A stretch of DNA of 64,000 bases from Pseudomonas sp. B21-028 (GTDB lineage Bacteria > Pseudomonadota > Gammaproteobacteria > Pseudomonadales > Pseudomonadaceae), in the NCBI RefSeq assembly GCF_024749045.1, contig NZ_CP087184.1, positions 5,456,001 through 5,520,000 on the forward strand. The letters are read 5' to 3'. Numbering within the stretch: position 1 is the stretch's first letter; each line of letters starts with the position of its first letter. The notes beneath the pieces were generated by a model. The model was not told where the DNA came from. It ran no database searches and saw nothing but the letters and a program-made list of their open reading frames with translations. The position numbers and the translations under genes are program-made. Positions 16,015-29,164 of this stretch are shown in pieces.

Positions 16015-18851
16015 GCCAGGAACGCTACGGCATCCGCCGCTTTGCCCTTTTGAACACCGCCGGCTACAGCCTCGGCCTGTTCCCGCTGGAAGAACCGCTG
16101 TCGGTGTATGGCGCAAACAACCTCGGTAAATCCGCCTCGATCAATGCCTTGCAGTTCCCGATCCTGGCGCGCATGTCCGACATGAGCTTCGGCAAGTACA
16201 GCCTGGAACAATCCCGGCGCTTCTACTTCGCGTCGGACACCAGCTACATTCTGGTGGAAGTCGCCCTGCCCCACGGCCCTCATGTGATCGGCGTGGTCGG
16301 TCGCGGCCCCGGCGGCGGTTTCGGCCACCAGTTCTTTGCCTATGCCGGCAAACTGGACCTGGCCCACTACCAGAAAAACGACACCTGCCTGCGCCAGAAA
16401 GAACTGTTCACCAACCTGGAGCGCGAAGGCCTCAAGGCTTATGAGCTCAAGCCTGATGAATTGCGTCGTCTATTGGTGGGTGGTCATACCTCGATTCCCC
16501 TGGATCTGACGCTGATCCCGCTGCGCTCCACCAGCGAGCAAAGCCTCAAGACGTTCCGTGCGCTGTTCATCAACCTGCTGCACATGCGCGAAATCACCGC
16601 GGCCAAGCTCAAGCAACTGTTCCTCGATGCCTTCGAGCACAGCCTGCGTTCCGGCAGCGTGGACTACATCGCCGCATGCGAAGAAGCCTTCCGCGATGTA
16701 CGACGCATGGAGCAGGACTACAACTCCCTGGTGGCCGCAGGTCCATTGGTGGAAGCCCTGGCCAATGGCGTGAAGCAGCGCGATATCCTGCGCGGCAAAC
16801 TGCATCGCCTGTCGCCCTTGCTCGACTCGTTGCTGGGTACTTGGTCGGACTACGCCGGTGCACGCAAGGAAGAGCTGACCATCCAGGCCGAGCACTACCG
16901 CAACGAGCAGGACTCACTGCAGAACGACCAGCGCGGCAGCACCCAGGAGCTGATGCGCCTGGAGCGGGAAATCACCGGCATCCAGCGCTGGCTCGGCGAA
17001 CTGTCGGTGCTCAAGCATCGCTTCGCCCTGGTGGATGACGTCAAAGTCCTGGAGCAACAACTGCTCGCCGCCAAGGACGCCCACGATGAACTGGCCGGCG
17101 CCCTGGCCCAGTCCCGGCAGTTCAGCGCCGAAGACCTGGAAGAGCGCCTGCGGGATCTGGAAAAACGCCTGAAGTCGGTCAAGCAGCAACTCGATCACGC
17201 CGACAACAACAGCTACGCCCGCCTGCGGGAAGAATTCTCGCAACAGGACGTCGAGCGCCTGATGCGCCTGTTCAACAGCGCCCTGTTCAGCCTGCCGCTG
17301 GGCGAACACGGCATCGCACTGGACGAGAACGGCGACTGGGTCAAATCCATGGAGTTGATCCTCGACGGCTTCAAGGGCGAGCGTTTCGAAGTACCGGGCC
17401 TGTCCATCGACCTGTCCCACATCGAGCCGCCGGCCCTGCAAGCCCTGGCCGACCGCGCCGCGTTGCGGGACCAGAAAGAGCGCCTGGAAAAAGAACTCAA
17501 GCAACTCAAGACCCAGCAAGCCGTGGCGGCCGACCGTGCGGCGAGCAAGACCCAGACCGAAGCGCTGTACCAGCGGGTACTGGACGCGCAAAAGGCCCTG
17601 GAAGACTTCCGTCGCAGCCAGACCCTCAGTGCCGAGGAAGGCGAAAAGCTCGAGCAACTGGCGCAGATGGAAGCCGCCCAGGACGAACTCAAGCGTTCCA
17701 GCGATGCCTTCACCGAGCGCGTCCAGCAGCTCTCCGCCAAGTTGCAACTGGTGGGCCGGCAGATCGCCGATATGGAGGCCAAGCAGCGTACCCTCGACGA
17801 CGCCTTGCGCCGCCGTCAACTGCTGCCGGCGGACCTGCCGTTCGGCACGCCGTTCATGGACCCGGTCGACGATTCCATGGACAACCTGCTGCCGCTGCTC
17901 AATGACTATCAGGACAGCTGGCAAGGCCTGCTGCGGGTCGACGGCCAGATTGAGGCGCTGTATGCCCAGGTGCGCCTCAAGGGCGTCGCCAAGTTCGACA
18001 GCGAAGATGACATGGAGCGCCGTCTGCAACTGCTGATCAACGCCTATGCCCACCGTACCGACGAAGCCTTGACGCTGGGCAAGGCCCGGCGTGCGGCGGT
18101 GACCGACATCGCCCGGACCCTGCGCAACATCCGCAGCGACTACGACAGCCTCGAACACCAGCTGGCGTTGTTCAACCGCGAGATCAACAAGCGCCAGGTG
18201 TCCAACCTGCAGAGCTTCCGCATCGTCCTGGCGCCGAACAAGGAAGCGCTCAAGCACATCGACCAGATCATCCACAGCGCCGGTCAATACGAGGAAGGCG
18301 AGACTCTCTCGGTGTTCGACCTCAGCCAGAGCGCCGAGCAGGACAACAAGAACGAAGAAGCCAAGGAATACCTGGCGCGCCTGGTGGCGGCGAACCACAA
18401 CCAGCTCGGCCTCAAGGACCTGTTCGAACTGGCCTTCGAGATCACCAAGGTCAATGGCCAGCCTGTGATCCATACCGACATCGATGGCGCGGCCTCCAAC
18501 GGCACCACCATGACCATCAAGGCGCTGACCAACATGTACCTGTTGCTGCACCTGATGGACCGCGAGCAGGCCGGTCGCGTGCGCCTGCCGTACTACCTGG
18601 ATGAAGCGGCGGACATCGATGAAAAGAACCAGGCAGCACTGCTGGAAACCAGCTTGCAACTGGGCTTCGTGCCGATCCTGGCCAGTGTGAAGCCGCAGGT
18701 CTGTGCCAGTGTCGCCATCGACCTGGAAGGCGGCAGCGGCCCGAACGGTATCTACATCGACGAAGCGGACTGGAAGTACATCCGCCGCCATGATGTGGTG
18801 AAGGCCACGCTGAATGTAGAGGCCGATGAGCCGGAGCTGGATCCCGTGTGA
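16011..18851 (+). CDS. mksB: Condensin SMC-like ATPase MksB
   Basis: The product is 946 residues, shorter than MukB (about 1,480) and typical of MksB. The Walker A motif GANNLGKS is at 34-41, an SMC variant. Two long coiled-coil arms follow (about 280-420 and 480-680) with a small hinge between them, and the Walker B region YYLDEAADIDEKNQ has D864-E865. NGTTMTIKALTNMYLLL before it occupies the place of the ABC signature. The protein forms a DNA-entrapping ATPase with MksE and MksF. No mksG/jetD nuclease gene follows: the operon ends at a strong terminator 22 bases later, so this is the three-gene chromosomal form rather than the four-gene anti-plasmid form. Confidence 0.94.
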   Translation: MSQERYGIRRFALLNTAGYSLGLFPLEEPLSVYGANNLGKSASINALQFPILARMSDMSFGKYSLEQSRRFYFASDTSYILVEVALPHGPHVIGVVGRGPGGGFGHQFFAYAGKLDLAHYQKNDTCLRQKELFTNLEREGLKAYELKPDELRRLLVGGHTSIPLDLTLIPLRSTSEQSLKTFRALFINLLHMREITAAKLKQLFLDAFEHSLRSGSVDYIAACEEAFRDVRRMEQDYNSLVAAGPLVEALANGVKQRDILRGKLHRLSPLLDSLLGTWSDYAGARKEELTIQAEHYRNEQDSLQNDQRGSTQELMRLEREITGIQRWLGELSVLKHRFALVDDVKVLEQQLLAAKDAHDELAGALAQSRQFSAEDLEERLRDLEKRLKSVKQQLDHADNNSYARLREEFSQQDVERLMRLFNSALFSLPLGEHGIALDENGDWVKSMELILDGFKGERFEVPGLSIDLSHIEPPALQALADRAALRDQKERLEKELKQLKTQQAVAADRAASKTQTEALYQRVLDAQKALEDFRRSQTLSAEEGEKLEQLAQMEAAQDELKRSSDAFTERVQQLSAKLQLVGRQIADMEAKQRTLDDALRRRQLLPADLPFGTPFMDPVDDSMDNLLPLLNDYQDSWQGLLRVDGQIEALYAQVRLKGVAKFDSEDDMERRLQLLINAYAHRTDEALTLGKARRAAVTDIARTLRNIRSDYDSLEHQLALFNREINKRQVSNLQSFRIVLAPNKEALKHIDQIIHSAGQYEEGETLSVFDLSQSAEQDNKNEEAKEYLARLVAANHNQLGLKDLFELAFEITKVNGQPVIHTDIDGAASNGTTMTIKALTNMYLLLHLMDREQAGRVRLPYYLDEAADIDEKNQAALLETSLQLGFVPILASVKPQVCASVAIDLEGGSGPNGIYIDEADWKYIRRHDVVKATLNVEADEPELDPV

Positions 18852-18873
18852 GGTAGGTCTCGGAAAATGAAAA

Positions 18874-18905
18874 AGGCCGCGATCCATTGGATCGCGGCCT
18901 TTTTC
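18874..18905 (+). terminator. Rho-independent terminator of mksFEB
   Basis: AGGCCGCGATCC-ATT-GGATCGCGGCCT at 18874-18900 is a perfect 12-bp stem with a T run (18900-18904), and AAAA on the left side. Confidence 0.95.
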
Positions 18906-18945
18906 ATTGGAGCGTCTGGAGCACTTGTATTGACTGTACCGCCGC

Positions 18946-19039
18946 CATCGCGAGCAGGCTCGCTCCCACAGAGGATTTGTGCCAGGTACAGAAATTCTGT
19001 TCGTAACGGGTCATTGTGGGAGCGAGCCTGCTCGCGATG
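18946..19039. repeat. REPIN, outward-facing topology
   Basis: CATCGCGAGCAGGCTCGCTCC at the left and its complement ending CTCGCGATG at the right, with TGTGGGAG on the inside. In the other REPINs of this window GTGGGAG is on the outside, so the two REP units are inverted relative to the rest. Located between the convergent mksB and MCE-protein genes. Confidence 0.9.
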
Positions 19040-19067
19040 ACGTCGGAACAGGCCACCGCCTGACCCG

Positions 19068-21371
19068 CTACTTACCGAGCTTGATCTTCGGCGCCCAGGT
19101 CAGCCATTCATCCTCAAACTTTTCGAACAGCGGAAAGGTCTGCTCCGGTCGCGCCGGGCTGCCCATGTTCTCGCCATCCGGTGTCGCGAAAGCGACGCCA
19201 CCCTGGATCAGCGTCTCCAGCGACTCGGTCCGCACCGTCGCGCCCTTGAACAATCCGAAGTCCATATCGAAACCGCTGGTGTTCCAGAACCGCGTACCAC
19301 TACGTACCAGCGGCGCGTACTTGGGTTCGATCAGGATGTGGATCAGCACCCGGTCCGCCGTCTGGCCCAGTTCATAGCCGGTAACCTTGCCCACGGTGAT
19401 CTCGCGATAGGTCACCGGCACGCCCGTCTTCAACGAACCACGGCGGGCAGCGCTGAGCACCAGGCTCAAACCGGCTTCGGGCACGGCACTTTCCGGTGGG
19501 TTGGCAAGGGCCACGAAGCTCTTCTGTGGCCCGAGGTTTTTCGTCGCGGGCAGTACTTCGAGGTACTGACCGGTCACCAGCGTCTCCAGGTTCGAGGTCT
19601 TGATCAGCCCCAGCTCGGGCTTGACCACCCAGAACTGGCTGCCGACCCGGGCGATACGCTCTGGCACTTCGGTGATGCGCGCAGTGAGCAGCACCGACTG
19701 CAGGTCGGCACTGAGATCAACGTCTTCGACCTTGCCTACGTCCAGCCCTTTGTAGCGAATCGGTGTTCCGCTGCGCAAACCGTCGGCACGATCGACCTTG
19801 ATCGTCACCACGGTGCCATTCTGTTGCGCGACTTCGCGGTTCTCGAACAGGCGGAAACGAGGTACACGCTTCTTCAACGGTACATTGGGTACCGGCGTTT
19901 CGAAGGCGATACCGCCGGCCATCAAGCTTTGCAGCGACTCACTCTTGACCTGGATCCCCCCCGTCAGACCTCCCGTGAGGGTAATGCCACTGGCGTTCCA
20001 GAACCGCGTCGAGCCGTTGACCAGCCCTTCGTATTCCTTCTCGATGTGCACGCCGACGATCAACTGCTTTTTCTTGCGGGAAAACTGGTAGCTCTGCACC
20101 GAGCCGACCTTGACCTGCTTGTAGAGGATCGGGCTGCCGACCTCCAGCGATCCGAGGTTTTCAGTCAACAGGACCAGATGCAGGCCGGGCGAGCGCAAGT
20201 CCAGCGGCGGCGCCTTCGCCCTGGCTTCGAATTCACGCTGGGGAGCCGCGCCCTTGTCACCGGGTCGCACGGCAATGTAGTTGCCCTTGACCAGCGCTTC
20301 CAGGCCGGTGATCCCCGCCAGGGAAATCGACGGCTTGACGACCCAGAACTGAGTACCGGTTACCAGGTAGTCTTCAGCCAGTGGGTCCATGGTCAATTCG
20401 GCCGTAGCGCTGGACAGGTCAGGGTCAATCTTGAGGTTCTTCAGGCTGCCGACCTGGATGCCTTTGTACATCACCGGCGTACGGCCGGCCTGCAAACCTT
20501 CGAAGTCGCTGAGCTTGACCTTCACACGAATGCCGGCAGCGGCGGCGTCAAAGTCCTCGTAGAGACGAAACGGCAGGCTGGGGTCCGTGGGCGGACTGTC
20601 CTTGCGGCTCTCCGGCGTGGCGAACGCAATACCACCGGCAACGATACTTGCCAGGGATTCGCTGCGGACTTTGACACCTGAAAGATTGGCATCGATGCTG
20701 ATACCGCTGGCGTTCCAGAAACGCGTATGTTTACGCACCAGGCTGGCATAGGTCGGTTCGATGAAGACCTTGATCTCCACCGTGTTCTGATCTTCAGATA
20801 GCTGGTAGCTCTTCACCTGCCCGACTTGAAGCTGCTTGTAGAACACCGGGCTGCCCCGATCCAGCGAACCCAAGCGGTCAGCCTTGATGGTCAGGTGCAA
20901 GCCCGGCTTCGCGTCCGACAGTGGTGGCTCCTGGGCGAGGGCCTTGAACTTGCGGGTGGATTCGCCCTCACCCGGGCTGATCGCCACGTAATTACCCGAT
21001 ACCAGGGTTTCCAGACCGGTGATCCCGGCCAGGCTCACGCTCGGCTTGACCAGCCAGAAACGCGTTCCGGTCTTGAGGTACTGTTCTACGTCCTTGTTCA
21101 TCTCGACGGTCGCGATCACCCCTTTCGAGCTGCCTTCGTCATCCAGGGTGAGGGCCTTCACCTTGCCGACCGGCATGCCCTTGTAGACCACCTCGGTCTT
21201 GTTGACCTGGATACCCTCGCCGCTCTCGAAGCGCACGCTGATCTCGATCCCGGTCTCGTTATAAGCCCTCCAGCCGAGCCAGCCCCCGATGATCAAGGCA
21301 ATCAGCGGCAAGACCCAGATGGCCGACCAGTTCGAGGCCGGTCGGGTTTTAGCGGTAGGCAAATCAGTCAT
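19068..21371 (-). CDS. pqiB: MCE-domain lipid transport protein with six MCE repeats (PqiB/LetB type)
   Basis: The product is 767 residues. One N-terminal membrane anchor (about 15-36, AIWVLPLIALIIGGWLGW) is followed by six MCE domains, each recognisable by a Y-K-G/Q-x2-VG element: VVYKGMPVGKV, VFYKQLQVGQV, VMYKGIQVGSL, ILYKQVKVGSV, IRYKGLDVGKV and VTYREITVGKV. They alternate between two subtypes, one ending in a LAGITGLETLV-like loop and one in ASGISID...RSESL. E. coli PqiB has three MCE domains and LetB (YebT) seven. Such proteins form hollow tubes across the periplasm for phospholipid transport. The start overlaps the preceding PqiA-like gene by 8 bases. The name PqiB is conventional for this locus in pseudomonads. 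Confidence 0.93.
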   Translation of the reverse strand: MTDLPTAKTRPASNWSAIWVLPLIALIIGGWLGWRAYNETGIEISVRFESGEGIQVNKTEVVYKGMPVGKVKALTLDDEGSSKGVIATVEMNKDVEQYLKTGTRFWLVKPSVSLAGITGLETLVSGNYVAISPGEGESTRKFKALAQEPPLSDAKPGLHLTIKADRLGSLDRGSPVFYKQLQVGQVKSYQLSEDQNTVEIKVFIEPTYASLVRKHTRFWNASGISIDANLSGVKVRSESLASIVAGGIAFATPESRKDSPPTDPSLPFRLYEDFDAAAAGIRVKVKLSDFEGLQAGRTPVMYKGIQVGSLKNLKIDPDLSSATAELTMDPLAEDYLVTGTQFWVVKPSISLAGITGLEALVKGNYIAVRPGDKGAAPQREFEARAKAPPLDLRSPGLHLVLLTENLGSLEVGSPILYKQVKVGSVQSYQFSRKKKQLIVGVHIEKEYEGLVNGSTRFWNASGITLTGGLTGGIQVKSESLQSLMAGGIAFETPVPNVPLKKRVPRFRLFENREVAQQNGTVVTIKVDRADGLRSGTPIRYKGLDVGKVEDVDLSADLQSVLLTARITEVPERIARVGSQFWVVKPELGLIKTSNLETLVTGQYLEVLPATKNLGPQKSFVALANPPESAVPEAGLSLVLSAARRGSLKTGVPVTYREITVGKVTGYELGQTADRVLIHILIEPKYAPLVRSGTRFWNTSGFDMDFGLFKGATVRTESLETLIQGGVAFATPDGENMGSPARPEQTFPLFEKFEDEWLTWAPKIKLGK

Positions 21372-21987
21372 GGTCGTTATCCGACTCCGTGTTATCCCAA
21401 ATCAGCCGGGGATCGAAGGTTACTGCGGCAATCATTGTCAAAATCACTACGCTGGCAAAGGCAATCGCGCCAAGACCGGCTTCGACACTGGCGAGTCGTC
21501 CGAAATTCACTACCGCCACCAGAATCGCGATCACGAAAATATCCAGCATCGACCAGCGACCAATGAACTCGATGAAACGGTACATAAGGATGCGTTGCCT
21601 TGCAGACATGGGCTGGTGCCGCTGCACGGAAAACAGCAGCAAACCAATGCCCACCAGTTTGAAGGTAGGGACCAGGATACTGGCGACGAATACGACGGCG
21701 GCAATCGGGATCATGCCGTGCTGCACCAACTCGATGACACCGGCCATGATGGTACTGGGGGCACCGTGGCCCAGCGAGTTGATCGTCATGATCGGTAGCA
21801 TATTGGCCGGGATGTAGAGAATTGCCGCGGTGATCAGCAGCGCCCAGGTACGCATCAGGCTATTCGGGCGACGGGGATGAATCCGTGCCCCGCAGCGGGT
21901 ACAGGCCTGTGCGTCGGCGTCTGCATCCAGCCGATTCAATTCATGGCATTCGGTACAGATCAGAATGCCCGCATCAATCGCCCGCAT
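21364..21987 (-). CDS. pqiA: Paraquat-inducible protein A-like membrane protein, second half-type
   Basis: The product is 207 residues from the ATG at 21985-21987, preceded by AGGAGAGG at the correct distance (the ATG six bases earlier is too close). An N-terminal zinc ribbon ICTECHELN...CTRCGARIH (C-x2-C twice) is followed by four membrane helices; LMRTWALLITAAILYIPANM and the GRWSMLDIFVIAILV block are PqiA/LetA signatures. E. coli PqiA and LetA carry two such modules in one chain; here the two modules are separate genes (this and the next entry upstream), overlapping by 14 bases. They are the inner-membrane partner of the MCE protein encoded downstream. Confidence 0.93.
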   Translation of the reverse strand: MRAIDAGILICTECHELNRLDADADAQACTRCGARIHPRRPNSLMRTWALLITAAILYIPANMLPIMTINSLGHGAPSTIMAGVIELVQHGMIPIAAVVFVASILVPTFKLVGIGLLLFSVQRHQPMSARQRILMYRFIEFIGRWSMLDIFVIAILVAVVNFGRLASVEAGLGAIAFASVVILTMIAAVTFDPRLIWDNTESDNDHD

Positions 21988-22633
21988 GGGCATCCTCTCC
22001 TGATAATGCTTGCCAGATCTGATGCGGCGACATCACCACCTCCAACCAGACCTGAACCAGCAGCAAACTGATGAAACACACCAACCCCAGGCCCACGGTG
22101 ATGGCGGCCATGTCTGCCAACTTGACGATGGCCACCAACACGCCCATGAGATAGACCTCAAGCATTCCCCAATCTCGCAGATGGTGATAAATGCGATACA
22201 GCAACAAGCCGTAGCTGCGGCCGACGTTCCAGCGAATGGTCAACAATACAGCCAACTGACAAAGCAGCTTGAGCAGCGGTACACCCATACTGCACAGGAA
22301 CACCACCACCGCGATGCCTTGCATACCGCTATCGAACAGACCGACCACGCCACTCCACACGGTGTCCTGGGCGGATTGGCCGAGCAGGTTGAGCTGCATG
22401 ATGGGTAGAAAGTTCGCGGGCACATACAACAGCAGGGCAGCGATGACCAAGGCAAGACTGCGCTCGACAACATTGGGCCGGTGGGCGTAGAGCTCATATC
22501 CACAACGGGGGCATTCGGCTTTCTCGCCATGGGACAGTCGAGGCTTGCGCATCAACAGGTCGCACTCATGGCACGCTACCAGTTCGCCTAAAGGCAGCTC
22601 TGACAGCCGATGGGTGTCCAGCGGGTCGGGCAT
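21974..22633 (-). CDS. pqiA: Paraquat-inducible protein A-like membrane protein, first half-type
   Basis: The product is 219 residues, starting at ATG 22633 (MPDPLDTHRL); a TTG two codons earlier is also possible. The zinc ribbon ACHECDLLM...ECPRCGYELY at about 18-55 is followed by four membrane helices with ALLLYVPANFLPIM and RDWGMLEVYLMGVLVAIVKL, the same layout as the next gene. First gene of the pqiA-pqiA-MCE operon. Together the pair equals one full-length PqiA/LetA. The operon likely moves lipids between inner and outer membrane; paraquat induction is a property of the E. coli genes and need not apply here. Confidence 0.93.
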   Translation of the reverse strand: MPDPLDTHRLSELPLGELVACHECDLLMRKPRLSHGEKAECPRCGYELYAHRPNVVERSLALVIAALLLYVPANFLPIMQLNLLGQSAQDTVWSGVVGLFDSGMQGIAVVVFLCSMGVPLLKLLCQLAVLLTIRWNVGRSYGLLLYRIYHHLRDWGMLEVYLMGVLVAIVKLADMAAITVGLGLVCFISLLLVQVWLEVVMSPHQIWQALSGEDAHAGD

Positions 22634-22738
22634 AAACAACTCGGGCTCAACTGAGGTGCGGCTATTCTAGTGCTCCAGCTCAAAAATAACTGTTCAAATT
22701 TATTTCGAGCTTTCGCAGACTTTTTTCGTGGGCAAAAC

Positions 22739-22772
22739 AAAACCCCTACCTGCATCAGCAGATAGGGGTTTC
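22739..22772 (-). terminator. Terminator of the rRNA operon
   Basis: AACCCCTACCTGC-ATCA-GCAGATAGGGGTT forms a 13-bp stem with one wobble. Read on the minus strand it is followed by TTTTGTTTTG. It lies about 12 bases after the 5S gene. Confidence 0.88.
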
Positions 22773-22783
22773 GGAATTTAATC

Positions 22784-22899
22784 TTGACGATGACCTACTC
22801 TCACATGGGGAAACCCCACACTACCATCGGCGATGCATCGTTTCACTGCTGAGTTCGGGATGGGATCAGGTGGTTCCAACGCTCTATGGTCGTCAAGAA
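22784..22899 (-). rRNA. rrf: 5S ribosomal RNA
   Basis: A 116-base gene whose ends pair (CTTGACG against CGTCAAG). The core reads CCTGATCCCATCCCGAACTC on the minus strand, the conserved 5S loop A/B sequence. Last gene of the rRNA operon. The stretch 22900-23069 between it and the 23S gene is transcribed spacer with no other gene. Confidence 0.95.
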
Positions 22900-23069
22900 A
22901 TTCGGGTACTGACTCGTGACCGGCTGGCCTCGCTTCAGCAAATTGGGTATGTGACAGCTTTCGGTGCTTTGTGAGCGTCGAACTCTCGGTTCATTTCGTC
23001 TTCACACACCGCAATCTGGTGCCCTTGCGCTTCTCAGCTCGGAGCAAGCAAATTGCTTGGGTGTTATAT

Positions 23070-25961
<2,892 letters not shown>

Positions 25962-26108
25962 ATAACCCCAAGCAATCTGGTTATACTGTGAAGACGACAT
26001 TCGCCGAAAATTCGATTGTGCTCAAAGAGCCACTCACAAATTTTACCTTAGCCTGATCCGTTACCAGTGAAAGTAACGTTCAGTCTATCTTTCTATCACA
26101 TACCCAAA

Positions 26109-26121
26109 TTTTTAAAGAACG
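26109..26121 (-). promoter_or_regulatory. boxA antitermination element in the 16S-23S spacer
   Basis: On the minus strand GTTCTTTAAAAAT lies between the Ala tRNA and 23S genes. A boxA at this place recruits NusB/S10 in rRNA operons. The rest of the 25962-26209 spacer contains no further gene. Confidence 0.7.
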
Positions 26122-26209
26122 ATCTAATCAAAAGACTAGAAATCAACATTCAGCATCGTCTTGATGGAATGCTCATTTCTAAGCTTTAACGAGGGTCACC
26201 AATCGGTAA

Positions 26210-26285
26210 TGGTGGAGCCAAGCGGGATCGAACCGCTGACCTCCTGCGTGCAAGGCAGGCGCTCTCCCAGCTGAGCTATGGCCCC
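26210..26285 (-). tRNA. alaT: tRNA-Ala (anticodon TGC)
   Basis: Minus-strand sequence begins GGGGCCATAGCTCAGCTGGG and ends GGCTCCACCA, with the CCA encoded. The acceptor, D, anticodon (CCTTGCACG, anticodon TGC) and T arms all pair. Second tRNA of the rRNA spacer. Confidence 0.97.
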
Positions 26286-26311
26286 GTATCGCTACAGGGT
26301 GCACCAGTAAT

Positions 26312-26388
<77 letters not shown>

Positions 26389-26453
26389 AATCGTCTTCTT
26401 CAATGAATCAAGCAATTCGTGTGGGAGCTCATGAAGCAGCTGCCGTCGTCGAT

Positions 26454-27990
<1,537 letters not shown>

Positions 27991-28138
27991 AAACATCTTT
28001 GGGTTTTGAGAAAACCCTAAACTTGGCTCAGCAATCGTTGGTTACATCTTTGATTTCTCGCGGAGTAACTTGTGATGCTGATAATCTGTTGACTAGCAGT
28101 CTGACTCCACAAGCACCCACACGAATTGCTTGATTCAG

Positions 28139-28150
28139 TTGTTAAAGAGC
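28139..28150 (-). promoter_or_regulatory. boxA antitermination element of the rrn leader
   Basis: GCTCTTTAACAA on the minus strand matches the boxA consensus (TGCTCTTTAACA). It lies about 35 bases downstream of the last promoter's -10 box and about 150 bases before the 16S gene. Confidence 0.8.
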
Positions 28151-28185
28151 GGTGGGTTGAGCCTTTCGTCTCAACCGAGGCGCGC

Positions 28186-28213
28186 ATTCTACAGCGCCCC
28201 GTGTATCTGTCAA
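28186..28213 (-). promoter_or_regulatory. rrn promoter P3 (nearest to 16S)
   Basis: On the minus strand TTGACA (28208-28213) and TAGAAT (28186-28191) are separated by 16 bases, followed by a G/C-rich discriminator GCGCGCC typical of stringently controlled promoters. Confidence 0.85.
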
Positions 28214-28305
28214 GCGGTTATTTTAGAAGTTTTCAAAGTTTTGCTTTCCAAAACCTCAACAACTTCAACCACTTGCGCTTCCGATCTCTCGTTAGCGGGA
28301 GGCGA

Positions 28306-28333
28306 ATTCTACAGCGTTGGTCGCTGCTGTCAA
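28306..28333 (-). promoter_or_regulatory. rrn promoter P2
   Basis: On the minus strand TTGACA (28328-28333), 16 bases, TAGAAT (28306-28311), then TCGCCTCC. Same layout as P3, exactly 120 bases upstream. Confidence 0.85.
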
Positions 28334-28508
28334 CACCTCTTTTTCACCGCTTTCGACCGAGAAGATCGAACCGTCAAACCGAGCCAAACAACCTGCCCTG
28401 CCGACTCCTTCCGGACTTCGATGAACTGAAGCCCTGCGCTGCCAGAAAACATCTAACTCATTGAAACTCAAGGAATTTTCCGTTTCGGCTGCGCCGGAAG
28501 TGGGGCGA

Positions 28509-28536
28509 ATTATAGAGACTCAGAATCTGCCGTCAA
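28509..28536 (-). promoter_or_regulatory. rrn promoter P1 (furthest upstream)
   Basis: On the minus strand TTGACG (28531-28536), 16 bases, TATAAT (28509-28514), then TCGCCCC. The -35 box begins 7 bases after the msrQ stop codon, with TTAAGGG between, so transcription of msrPQ runs directly into the rRNA promoter region. Confidence 0.85.
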
Positions 28537-28543
28537 CCCTTAA

Positions 28544-29164
28544 TTACGCTTTTGTGGCAGAAGATACTTTCTTACCCATCAAACGCGGGATCCGGCGCGT
28601 AATCGAAGGAATCCTCAATACCATCAAGACACCTCCGATGAAGGCATAGATTGCCCACTCCTTCAGGTCCGCCCGCACGATCCACAACATGTGCAACAAC
28701 CCAAGCCCGAGTATGAGATAAACCAGGCGATGCAGCTTCTTCCAACGCACACCGAGGCGCCGCTGGCTATAACGGTTGGACGTGACGGCCAAGGCCAACA
28801 AACCGAGAAACCCAAGTACCCCGACGATAATATACGGCCGCTTGCTCAACTCGATGCCCAACTGCGACCAGTCGAACCCCAAGATAAACGCCAAGTAGCT
28901 ACTCAGGTGCAGCACCACATAGGTAAAGCACCACAATCCAAGCTGGCGCCTGACCGCGATCCACCCCGCCCACCCCGTCAACTTCTGCAGAGGGGTCATG
29001 CTCAAGGTGATGAGGAGCAGGATCAGCGTGCCCAACCCCAACCGGTCCACCAGCACTTTGCCGGGATCGGGACCCAACGCATTCATCAACGCCTCGTAGA
29101 GCCAGAGCAACGGCCAGATCGCCGCCGCGACGAAGACGCCAATCCGCCACACTGGAAAACGCAT
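28544..29164 (-). CDS. msrQ: Haem-binding membrane subunit MsrQ of methionine sulfoxide reductase
   Basis: The product is 206 residues with about six membrane helices. Family marks: [20 protein letters not shown] at the start of the first periplasmic loop, LRRQLGL-like [20 protein letters not shown] with the first haem histidine region, and [20 protein letters not shown] with the second. MsrQ passes electrons from the quinone pool to periplasmic MsrP. It overlaps msrP by one base (TGATG). No terminator separates it from rrn promoter P1. Confidence 0.95.
   Translation of the reverse strand: MRFPVWRIGVFVAAAIWPLLWLYEALMNALGPDPGKVLVDRLGLGTLILLLITLSMTPLQKLTGWAGWIAVRRQLGLWCFTYVVLHLSSYLAFILGFDWSQLGIELSKRPYIIVGVLGFLGLLALAVTSNRYSQRRLGVRWKKLHRLVYLILGLGLLHMLWIVRADLKEWAIYAFIGGVLMVLRIPSITRRIPRLMGKKVSSATKA

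Noticed and set aside
16914..18887. A 657-codon open frame antisense to mksB
   Set aside because: It mirrors the third-codon-position GC bias of mksB, has low-complexity composition and no family features.
22640..22738. A promoter-like AT-rich stretch between pqiA and the rRNA terminator
   Set aside because: No -35/-10 pair with proper spacing could be assigned with confidence to the pqiA operon.
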